This document shows positions 15,929 through 23,814 of a stretch of DNA of 28,712 nt, one piece after another. The stretch's first letter is position 1. Each line of letters begins with the position of its first letter. Below the pieces are notes generated by a model. The model did no database searches. It saw only the letters and a list, made by a program, of their open reading frames with translations, and had not been told where the DNA came from. The DNA is from an uncultured Duganella sp. (GTDB lineage Bacteria; Pseudomonadota; Gammaproteobacteria; Burkholderiales; Burkholderiaceae), in contig CAMLSG010000051.1 of assembly GCA_946482635.1 (NCBI GenBank), positions 1 to 28,712 on the forward strand, given 5' to 3'. The translations under genes and the position numbers were made by a program.

Positions 15929-18259
15929 ATGGACCTGCTGCGCAACCTGCGCTTCGCGCGCCGCCTGGCGATCCTCGTAGGGATCTTCGCCGGCGGCTTC
16001 CTGCTGTATGGGTTCTGGTCGTTCCGCACGCTCGATGCCTTGCGCGTCAACGGTCCCTTGTATGCTGAAGTCATCCAGGGCAAGGACCTGATCGCGGACG
16101 TGCTGCCGCCGCCGCTGTACATCCTCGAATCTTTCCTGGTGGCGCAGCAGTTGGCCGCGGCCAGCAGCCAGGTCGAAAGGGAACAGCTGGCGCAGCGCCT
16201 GCGTACCCTGCACGCCCAGCAGATTGCGCGCGTCAATTACTGGCAGGGGCGCCAGCTCGACTCGAGCCTGGCGCAATCGCTCAAGCAAGCGAACACGCAG
16301 GCCACGGCCTTCTATAACGAAGCCTTCAGCCAGCTGGTGCCGGCACTGGAACTGGGCGACCGGCCGCGCGCCGACCATGCGCTGGCAAAGATGCAGCGCC
16401 ATTACGAACTGCACCGGCAGGTAGTGGACAACCTGGTCAACCAGGCCGCGAGCCGGGCGCGTTTTACCGAAGGCCAGGCGGCCGAGCGCATCCGCTCCGA
16501 CAGCGCGTTGCTGCTGGCGATCCTGGCCGCTTCACTGGCGCTGGCGGTTGTCATGGCATGGCTGGTCAGCCGCAGCATGACGCAGCCGCTGGCACAGGCG
16601 CTCGCCATCGCGCAGCGGGTGCGCAGCGGCGACCTTTCATCGCCCCCGCCGGAACCCTTCCACGACGAAGCCGGCCAACTGCTGTCGTCCCTGCATGCGC
16701 TGCAGGAGAGCCTTGCCGCAGCAGCCGTCGCGCATAACGAATCCGAACGCAAGCTGCGCTGCACACGCCACCTGCTGGACCGCCTGCTCAACAGCGCCGA
16801 CATGCTGGTGCTGGGATTGGGGCACGAAGGCGAGGTTTTGATCTTCAACGAAACGGCAGCCAGGGTTACCGGCTGCAGCCGCGACAGCGTATTGGGACGC
16901 GTATGGCGCGACCTGCCGCTGCTGCCCATGTCGGCCGTGTCGCAGTGGCCGGAAGGTGGCCATCCCGAACAATTCCGCGCCATGCCGGCCGGCCATGAAC
17001 ACCTGCTGCACACGGCATCGGGCGACGAGCGCCGCATCGCCTGGCATCACAGCGCGCTGGAAGAAGGCGAAATTGCCCTGCTCAGTTTCGGCATCGACGT
17101 CACGGAATTGCGCCAGGCTGAACGCGCCGTCGCCGCAGCCCACGAAGCAGCCGACCACGCCACCCGCAGCAAGAGCGCCTTCCTCGCGAACATGGGCCAC
17201 GAAATCCGCACGCCGCTGAATGCCATCATCGGACTGACCGAACTGGCCCTGCGCGGGCCGCTCGACGCGCGCCAGCGCAGTTACCTGGAACAGGTCGATG
17301 GCGCAGCCGCCACCCTGATGGCGATGTTTAACGACATCCTCGACTTCTCGCGCATCGAAGCGGGCAAGCTCCATATGGAGGAATGCGCGTTCAGCGTGCG
17401 CCATGCGGCCGAACAGGCTTGCGCCGAATGGCGGGCCGCGGCGCAGGCCAAAGGACTGCTGCTCGAATGCTCCGTTGAGCCAGGATTGCCGGAGGAAGTG
17501 GTCGGCGACGCAGCGCGCCTGCAGCAGCTGCTGCAGCATTTGCTGGCCCATTCCGTCAAATTTACCGAGCGCGGCAAGGTGCACATGCTGCTGCGGCGCG
17601 AAGACGCCGGCAGCGCGGACGGCACCGTGCTGCGCTGGGAAGTGCGCGACACCGGCGCGGCACGCGACGCGGCAGTCCAGCTCTATGAACCGGTGGGCCC
17701 CGGCGACTCCGCTGCAGGACTGGGCCTGTCGGTGGCGCGCCAGCTGGCGGCCATGCTGGGCGGCCACCTGCTGCTGGAGAGCGATCCGGCGGAAGGCAAC
17801 CGCTTTGTCTTCACCGCCCTGTTCCGCCATCCGCTGCCGGGCGCCATCGCCTGCGCCGAGGCCCAGGCGGCAGCGCAGGCGGCCTTCCCCGCACTGGCCG
17901 CGCTGGGCGCCGACATGGCCGGGGCGCTGGCGCGCCAGCACGACAACCGCCCGCAGCTGCGCAAGATGCTGGGCCAGTTCCTGCAAGGCCAGGCTGCCGT
18001 CCATGTGGCAATTGGCGAAGCCGTGGCGCAGGGCGACCGCCAGCGTGCGCAGCGCATGGCGCATGCCCTTGCCGGACTGTCGGCACAACTGGGACTGGAG
18101 CACTTGCGCCAGGCGGCGGCAGGCGTGGCCGGTGCGCTGCGCGCCGGCGGCGACGCTGCGCCCGAACTGGCCGTGCTGGCGCCGGAGCTGGATGCGGCGC
18201 TGCAGGCGATCCACGCCGACTTGCAGGCAGCCGGCGGCTCAGGCGAGCAGGCTGCGTAA
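15929..18259 (+). CDS. Probable pseudo-histidine kinase: sensor-HAMP-PAS-HisKA-degenerate HATPase-HPt
   Basis: A 776-residue membrane protein. TM1 is about 13-32, a helical periplasmic sensor follows with NGPLY and GKDLIADVLPPPLYILESFL (51-70), TM2 is 192-213, HAMP about 214-265, PAS 277-395, and HisKA 413-480 with a normal H-box (FLANMGHEIRTP, His424). The ATPase domain is damaged: the N-box reads LLQHLLAHSVKFT, with His541 where the catalytic Asn belongs; G1 is DTGAAR rather than DxGxG; and the ATP lid is shortened to about PVGPGDSAAGLGL. There is no receiver. A C-terminal HPt (about 652-740) keeps His712 in AHALAGLSAQLG but has Ala where HPt domains have Lys. Autophosphorylation is therefore doubtful. 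It may act as a dimer partner, phosphate acceptor or scaffold. The ATG follows AGAGG. The 3' end overlaps the convergent recD by 21 nt. It is not a recent pseudogene, because the frame is intact. Confidence 0.88.
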   Translation: MDLLRNLRFARRLAILVGIFAGGFLLYGFWSFRTLDALRVNGPLYAEVIQGKDLIADVLPPPLYILESFLVAQQLAAASSQVEREQLAQRLRTLHAQQIARVNYWQGRQLDSSLAQSLKQANTQATAFYNEAFSQLVPALELGDRPRADHALAKMQRHYELHRQVVDNLVNQAASRARFTEGQAAERIRSDSALLLAILAASLALAVVMAWLVSRSMTQPLAQALAIAQRVRSGDLSSPPPEPFHDEAGQLLSSLHALQESLAAAAVAHNESERKLRCTRHLLDRLLNSADMLVLGLGHEGEVLIFNETAARVTGCSRDSVLGRVWRDLPLLPMSAVSQWPEGGHPEQFRAMPAGHEHLLHTASGDERRIAWHHSALEEGEIALLSFGIDVTELRQAERAVAAAHEAADHATRSKSAFLANMGHEIRTPLNAIIGLTELALRGPLDARQRSYLEQVDGAAATLMAMFNDILDFSRIEAGKLHMEECAFSVRHAAEQACAEWRAAAQAKGLLLECSVEPGLPEEVVGDAARLQQLLQHLLAHSVKFTERGKVHMLLRREDAGSADGTVLRWEVRDTGAARDAAVQLYEPVGPGDSAAGLGLSVARQLAAMLGGHLLLESDPAEGNRFVFTALFRHPLPGAIACAEAQAAAQAAFPALAALGADMAGALARQHDNRPQLRKMLGQFLQGQAAVHVAIGEAVAQGDRQRAQRMAHALAGLSAQLGLEHLRQAAAGVAGALRAGGDAAPELAVLAPELDAALQAIHADLQAAGGSGEQAA

Positions 18260-20185
18260 GCCGCTGGTGCGCTCGGTGCGGCGCCGGATCGCGTCCGGCA
18301 ATACTCCAGGATTCGGCGTCAACAGCGTAAAGCGCTGGCGGGCGCGCGTGATGCCGGTGTAGACCAGTTCCCGTGCCAGCACGCTGGATGCTTCGCGCGG
18401 CAGCACCAGCACGGTGTGGCTGAATTCCGAGCCCTGCGATTTATGCACCGTCATCGCGAATGCGGTTTCCACATTGCGCAGGCGGGTGGCAAGCACGCTG
18501 CGTACCTGGCCGCCATCCGAGAAATACACGCGCAGCGAACCGGCGCGCGCCGGATCGGGCAGCACCAGGCCGATGTCGCCGTTGTACACGCCCGTCGCAT
18601 AATCGTTGCGCGTGACCATGACCGGGCGGCCGACGTACCAGTCGCCGCGCCGCTTCAGCAAATGCTGCTCTTCCAGGCGCTGCGCAATGCTGTCATTCAG
18701 TCCCGCCACGCCCCATTCGCCCTCGCGCACGGCGCACAGCAGTCGGAAGCCTTCAAAGGCGGCCAGCACGCCGGCAGCCCAGGCATCGTGCCCGGCAGCG
18801 CCGGCGCCTTGCCTGAGCATTTCCAGGAAAGGCCGGTAGCCTTCCACCGCCAGGCGCAGCATGTCTTCCTGCTGCGCCGCCTCATTCCAGTGCAATTGCC
18901 CGCCGCTGTCGGCGCGCAGCACGGCGCGGGCGGCTTCTGCATCGCCATTGTTGACGGCGAGGGCCAGCTGGCCGATAGGACCGCCGAAACGGCGGCTCTG
19001 GCGCAGCATGACCGTCTGCTGCGCCAGGGCGCCGGCATTGCCGAGGAATTCAGGCGGGATGGCCTGGCCGGAGGCCGCTGCCACAAAGGCCGCCGTGGCG
19101 GCGCCATAGCCGCCGGCTTGCGCGTCATGGCACAGGTCCCCCAGCACCGAGCCCGCCTCCACCGATGCCAGCTGGTCCTTGTCGCCCAGCAGGACCAGGC
19201 GCGCGCCCTGCGGCAAGGCATCCAGCAGCGCCGCCATCATTTCCAGGTGCACCATCGAGGCTTCGTCGACGATCAGCACGTCCACATCCAGCGGGTTGCC
19301 CGCGTTGTGGCGGAAGGCACGGGTATCCGGGCGGGCGCCAAGCAGGGAATGCAGGGTGCGGGCGCCGCCCATGCGCTGCGCCAGCTCCCGCAGCGGCAAT
19401 GCACCGCCAAGGCTTTGCTCCAGGTCTTCCAGCGCGCCGTCGATGGCTTGCTTCAGCCGCGCGGCGGCCTTGCCGGTAGGCGCCGCGAGCGCCACGCGCA
19501 GCTGGCCGGCCTTGGGGCCTTCGACCGCGAACAGCAAGGCAAGCAGCCGCGCTACCGTATAAGTCTTGCCGGTACCAGGACCGCCGGTGATCACGGCCAG
19601 CCCGCCGCGCGTCGCGACTGCGCAGGCGATTTTCTGCCAGTCGGCGCCACCCTCGCGCGTGGCATGCGTGAACAGCCGGTCCAGCCATTCGCGCACCAGC
19701 GAGGGGGATGGTTCAGGGTGGCCTTGCGCCGCCTCGCCAGTGCCGGTGCGGGCACGCACGGCATCGGCCACGGTGTTTTCGTCCGACCAGTAGCGGCGCA
19801 GGTACAGGCGGCCGCCGGCCAGCACCAGCGGCTGGCCTGTGTCGGCGCCGCCAGGCCAGGCCAGCACTTGCGGGCAAGCCTGCAGGAATGCATGCCAGGC
19901 CGCCAGTCCTTGCGGCAGCTCGCCGGCTTCCTCGCACAGGCTTTGCCAGTCATCCTCGCCCCAGCCCAGCATGGCTGACGGATCGCCGGCCAGCGCCGAC
20001 AGGTGAAGGCAGCTGTGGCCGCGGCCTTCGAGCTCGGACAGCAGCAGGCAGGCCAACGCCAGCGGCGTGCCCGATGCGGGACTGCCGTCCGGCGCAAGCG
20101 AAGTGACGAAGCGTGCAAACACCGGCCCCAGCCGGCGCAGCATGCCGCCTTCGGCCAGCATGTCGGTATGTTCGTAAAAACTCAT
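18239..20185 (-). CDS. recD: Exodeoxyribonuclease V subunit alpha (RecD helicase)
   Basis: The 648-residue RecD subunit is the 5'-3' helicase motor of RecBCD, which processes double-strand ends for recombination and degrades foreign linear DNA. Walker A is GGPGTGKT (201-208) and Walker B is VLIVDEAS (DE at 307-308). Motif III-like LVLLGDKDQLASVEAG and the C-terminal VHKSQGSEF and YTGITRARQRF motifs are all present. E. coli RecD is 608 residues, so this is full length. The ATG at 20185 forms an ATGA overlap with the recB stop. A TTG two codons upstream is possible but less likely. The last 21 nt overlap the convergent pseudokinase gene on the other strand, and no terminator is visible there. 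Confidence 0.96.
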   Translation of the reverse strand: MSFYEHTDMLAEGGMLRRLGPVFARFVTSLAPDGSPASGTPLALACLLLSELEGRGHSCLHLSALAGDPSAMLGWGEDDWQSLCEEAGELPQGLAAWHAFLQACPQVLAWPGGADTGQPLVLAGGRLYLRRYWSDENTVADAVRARTGTGEAAQGHPEPSPSLVREWLDRLFTHATREGGADWQKIACAVATRGGLAVITGGPGTGKTYTVARLLALLFAVEGPKAGQLRVALAAPTGKAAARLKQAIDGALEDLEQSLGGALPLRELAQRMGGARTLHSLLGARPDTRAFRHNAGNPLDVDVLIVDEASMVHLEMMAALLDALPQGARLVLLGDKDQLASVEAGSVLGDLCHDAQAGGYGAATAAFVAAASGQAIPPEFLGNAGALAQQTVMLRQSRRFGGPIGQLALAVNNGDAEAARAVLRADSGGQLHWNEAAQQEDMLRLAVEGYRPFLEMLRQGAGAAGHDAWAAGVLAAFEGFRLLCAVREGEWGVAGLNDSIAQRLEEQHLLKRRGDWYVGRPVMVTRNDYATGVYNGDIGLVLPDPARAGSLRVYFSDGGQVRSVLATRLRNVETAFAMTVHKSQGSEFSHTVLVLPREASSVLARELVYTGITRARQRFTLLTPNPGVLPDAIRRRTERTSGLRSLLA

Positions 20186-23100
20186 TGGCAAAGCCCGTCC
20201 AGTCCATCCAGCAGTTCCGCATCCGGCGGCAGCAGGTAGCAGCCGCGCGTCTGCTCATTGCCCACCCCGCGCAGGAAGTAGAAGATCGCGCCGCCCAGTT
20301 GCGTGGCCGGGTCGTAGGCCTCGCCCAGGCGCGTGCGCAGCAGGCGGTGCAAGGCCAGCATGTAGATCGCTCCCTGCACGTCGTAGCGGTGCGCTGCCAT
20401 GCCGTGCGCCAGGGCAGCCTTGTGGTAGGCCGCATCGCCGCCGCCCAGCGCGTTCGATTTGTAGTCCAGTACCCAGTAGCGGCCCTGGTGCTCGAATACC
20501 AGGTCGCAGAAGCCTTTCAGCATGCCGTGCAGCTCGCGCTGCGGCAGGCCGGGACGGGCAATGCCATCCAGCAGGTGCTGGCGGCACAGGTGGTCCAGCT
20601 TCCCGGTGTCCAGGCGCTCGCTCGGGAACCAGAATTCCATTTCCGGCAGCAGTTGCCCGATCGCGTCCAGCGCGCTGCCAAGCGGCGGCAGTTCCGTGGT
20701 GGCGATCACGCGCAGCCATTCCAGCGTATCGGCCTCGCGATGGCCCCAGCCGGCACGCTTGATCTGGCGCGCGGCGCGTTCAGCGTAATGTTCCTGGTGG
20801 ATCGAAGCAAAGCCGTCGCGCGCCAGTGCCTCGAGCTGGTCATGCAGGAAGTTGCCGGGCACGGAGCCGCGCGGGAAGCGGTGCCAGGCCGTGTCTTCGA
20901 TGCGCAGCGTTGCGCCCTCTTCTTCGCCTTCCAGCAGGGTCTCTTGCGAGGCGTGCATCGGCGCCGGCAGCGGCTCGCTGCCGCTGCGCCTTGCCAGCGA
21001 GGTGAAGCTGCCGACAGACCAGTCGCGCTCAAACTCGCCCTGGTAGGCCAGCGGTGCTTCCAGCGGCGGCGGTTCTACCGCGCGCGCCAGGCGCGTCACC
21101 GGCACGGAAGGCTCCAGCAAGGCGATGGAAATGGCATCGCAGTCTCCGCGCAAGCGCTGCCAGCTTTCCAGCAACTGGCCGGCAGGCAGCGGCTCGCCGC
21201 CTGTCAGCAGGTAGCCCAGGGCCGAGTCGTGCAGGGTATTTTCATCCTTCTTGCGCGCCGGCAGCGCGGCCACGCCAAGCCACAGGAAATGCCGGGCCCG
21301 CGTCAGCGCCACATAGAGCAGGCGCAGGTCTTCCCCGATGCGGGCAGCTTCCGCCGCCTCCTGGCCTTCGTCGGACAGGCGCATGTCGATGCGGCGCTCG
21401 CCGCCGGCATCGGTGTATTCGAAGAAGGTGCGGTTGCGCTTGTCGACCTTGCGCACGGTAACGGCAAACGGCAGGTACACCAGCGGATACTCCAGGCCCT
21501 TGGACTTGTGCACGGTGACCACTTTGACCAGCTCCGCGTCCGACTCCAGGCGCAGCACGCGCTCGTCGCCGCCGTCCGTCTCGTCGTCGATCTGTTCCGC
21601 CAGCCAGCGTATCAGCGCCTGCTCGCCTTCCAGCTGGCGGCTGGCCTGCTGCAGCAGCTCGGCCAGGTGCAGCAGGTTGGTCAGGCTGCGCTCGCCGCCC
21701 GGCCGCGCCAGCAATTGCGCCGGCAAGCCCAGGTCGTGGATGAAGCGGCGCAGCATGGCCAGCACGCCCTGGCGCTGCCACACCACGTGCAACTCCTTGA
21801 GCTGTTCGACGCGGCGCTCCCAGGCCAGTTCGTCGGCCGAGAACTGGGCCAGTTCGGCCAGCGGCAAGTTGGCGGTGCGGGTGGCAAACGCGGTGCGCGC
21901 CAGCTGGCCATCGAGCGGATTGGCGACAGCCGAGAGCCAGCGCAGCATGTCCGCCGCTTCATCGCTGGAAAGCACCGAATCCTTGTCGGACAGGTAGACG
22001 CTCGGCACCAGGCGCCGCTGCAGCGAGCGGCGCACGGCGGCAGCTTCACGGCGGTCGCGTACCAGGATGGCGATGTCGGCCGGCTGCAGGCGCCTGAAGC
22101 CTTCACTGCCCTGGAAGCCGGTAGCCGGATCGTTCAGGAGGCAGGCAATATGCTCGGCGCACTGCTCCGCGAAGTATTCGCGGTAGGCGTCGGCGCCCAG
22201 CTGCTCCGTTGTGCAGCCGGCCGTCAGCGCCTGGATATCGCCCGACGGGCCGACCAGCCGCTCCGCGCGGCCGCGCGCGCCCACCGCGTCGAACGGCAGC
22301 GGGTTGCCCTCGCCGGTGCGGAAGCGGAACGCCCCGCGCGCAAAGCCGCCCTGCCCGGCCACGCCTTCCGCATGCAGGAAGACCTGGTTCACCGCCGCCA
22401 CGACCTGCGCGGTGGAACGGTAGTTGGTGCCCAGCTGGTAATGGCGCCCTTCGGTGGCGCGCCGCGCATCCAGGTAGCTGTGGATGTCGGCGCCGCGGAA
22501 GCCGTAAATCGACTGTTTCGGGTCGCCGATCAGGAACAGGCCGAGATCCGGGTCATTGGCGGCCACCTGGTACAGCAGGTTGAAAATGCGGTACTGGCTC
22601 GGCGCCGTATCCTGGAATTCATCGACCATCGCCACCGGATATTGCGTGACGATGCGCTGGCGCAGCGCCGCTCCGTTGCCGCCTTCCAGGGCGCTGCGCA
22701 GGCGCTCCAGCATGTCCGCGAAGCCGAACAGGCGCTGCTGGCGTTTCAATTCCTCCATGCGGGCGGCAATCGTGGCGGCAGCGTGGCGCAAGACGTGGTG
22801 GCGCAGCGGCTCGATGGCATCCAGCGCGCGCCGCAGCGGCGCTATTTCTTCGAAATCGGCCGGGATGTCGGGAGCGAAGCCTTTGGCGCAGGCGTCGATC
22901 ATGCCGGCCGGGGTCAGGCGGAACCACGGCGTGGCGTTCATGTCCGGCTCCGCCAGCGCAGGGTCGGCGGCCCAGTCGCGCAAGGCAGCAAACCATTTTG
23001 CGACGGAATCGGCGCGCAGCTTGGTGCCGTTGAAGCATTTCGGATTGGCCTCGCGCTGGGCTGCGATCCAGCTTTCCATGCGGTTCGCCCGTTCTGCCCA

Positions 23101-23814
23101 GCCTTGCTTGAGGCCGGCCAGCGCGGCTTGCTGTTCACTTTGAATGCGGCCGATCATCGCGCCCAGCGGCTCCTTGCCGGCCAGCCCGGCGGCATCAGGC
23201 CTGCGCGCGAGGTCGCGCACGCTGCGGCCAAGTGCCGACACGTCGCGGCAGGCGCCAAGCAGCACGCGCAGTGCCTGCTCGCCCAGCGGATAGACCTGCT
23301 GGCGCCAGTAATCGTGCACCGCGTCTTCATACAGCGCCGCCTCGTCGCTGAGCAGCTCTTCGTCGAACAGGTTGCCGCTGTCGAAGGCGTGTTCGCGCAG
23401 CATGCGCTGGCACCAGGCGTCGATGGTGAAGATCGCCGCCTCGTCCATCGTTTCGGCTGCCAGTTGCAGGCGATACGCTGCCTGCTGGCGCGCTGCCTGG
23501 TCGGGCAACTCTTCCAGCAGCGCATCCAGGTAGGCATCGGGCGCCAGCGGCGTTTCGGCGCGGAAGTAGGCTGCCGCTTCCACCAGGCGTTCGCGCACCC
23601 GGTTGGACAGCTCGCGCGTGGCCGCGCGCGTGAACGTCATCACCAGGATTTCATTCGGCATCAGCGGCCGGCGGTAGGCGTTCCCGCCACCATGGCCAAG
23701 CACCAGGCGCACGTAGAGGGCGGCAATGGTCCAGGTCTTGCCGGTGCCGGCGCTGGCTTCGATCAGGCGCGATCCGTGCAGCGGGAAATCGAGCGGATTC
23801 AGCGCGATGCTCAT
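20182..23814 (-). CDS. recB: Exodeoxyribonuclease V subunit beta (RecB helicase-nuclease)
   Basis: The 1210-residue RecB subunit is the 3'-5' UvrD-type helicase and the only nuclease of RecBCD. Walker A is ASAGTGKT (20-27), Walker B/motif II is DEFQDT (398-403), and motif VI is RLLYVALTRARH. In the C-terminal nuclease domain GFCDLVF supplies Asp1104, and VLDYKSN supplies Asp1117 and Lys1119. The 13- and 2-residue spacing equals that of E. coli Asp1067/Asp1080/Lys1082. The preceding histidine motif (PGNFLHDQLE) is also present, so the nuclease should be active. The ATG at 23814 overlaps the recC stop as ATGA, with a GGAGG-like site in the recC end. Length is close to the E. coli protein (1180). 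Unlike E. coli, no ptrA gene lies between recC and recB. Confidence 0.97.
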   Translation of the reverse strand: MSIALNPLDFPLHGSRLIEASAGTGKTWTIAALYVRLVLGHGGGNAYRRPLMPNEILVMTFTRAATRELSNRVRERLVEAAAYFRAETPLAPDAYLDALLEELPDQAARQQAAYRLQLAAETMDEAAIFTIDAWCQRMLREHAFDSGNLFDEELLSDEAALYEDAVHDYWRQQVYPLGEQALRVLLGACRDVSALGRSVRDLARRPDAAGLAGKEPLGAMIGRIQSEQQAALAGLKQGWAERANRMESWIAAQREANPKCFNGTKLRADSVAKWFAALRDWAADPALAEPDMNATPWFRLTPAGMIDACAKGFAPDIPADFEEIAPLRRALDAIEPLRHHVLRHAAATIAARMEELKRQQRLFGFADMLERLRSALEGGNGAALRQRIVTQYPVAMVDEFQDTAPSQYRIFNLLYQVAANDPDLGLFLIGDPKQSIYGFRGADIHSYLDARRATEGRHYQLGTNYRSTAQVVAAVNQVFLHAEGVAGQGGFARGAFRFRTGEGNPLPFDAVGARGRAERLVGPSGDIQALTAGCTTEQLGADAYREYFAEQCAEHIACLLNDPATGFQGSEGFRRLQPADIAILVRDRREAAAVRRSLQRRLVPSVYLSDKDSVLSSDEAADMLRWLSAVANPLDGQLARTAFATRTANLPLAELAQFSADELAWERRVEQLKELHVVWQRQGVLAMLRRFIHDLGLPAQLLARPGGERSLTNLLHLAELLQQASRQLEGEQALIRWLAEQIDDETDGGDERVLRLESDAELVKVVTVHKSKGLEYPLVYLPFAVTVRKVDKRNRTFFEYTDAGGERRIDMRLSDEGQEAAEAARIGEDLRLLYVALTRARHFLWLGVAALPARKKDENTLHDSALGYLLTGGEPLPAGQLLESWQRLRGDCDAISIALLEPSVPVTRLARAVEPPPLEAPLAYQGEFERDWSVGSFTSLARRSGSEPLPAPMHASQETLLEGEEEGATLRIEDTAWHRFPRGSVPGNFLHDQLEALARDGFASIHQEHYAERAARQIKRAGWGHREADTLEWLRVIATTELPPLGSALDAIGQLLPEMEFWFPSERLDTGKLDHLCRQHLLDGIARPGLPQRELHGMLKGFCDLVFEHQGRYWVLDYKSNALGGGDAAYHKAALAHGMAAHRYDVQGAIYMLALHRLLRTRLGEAYDPATQLGGAIFYFLRGVGNEQTRGCYLLPPDAELLDGLDGLCQ

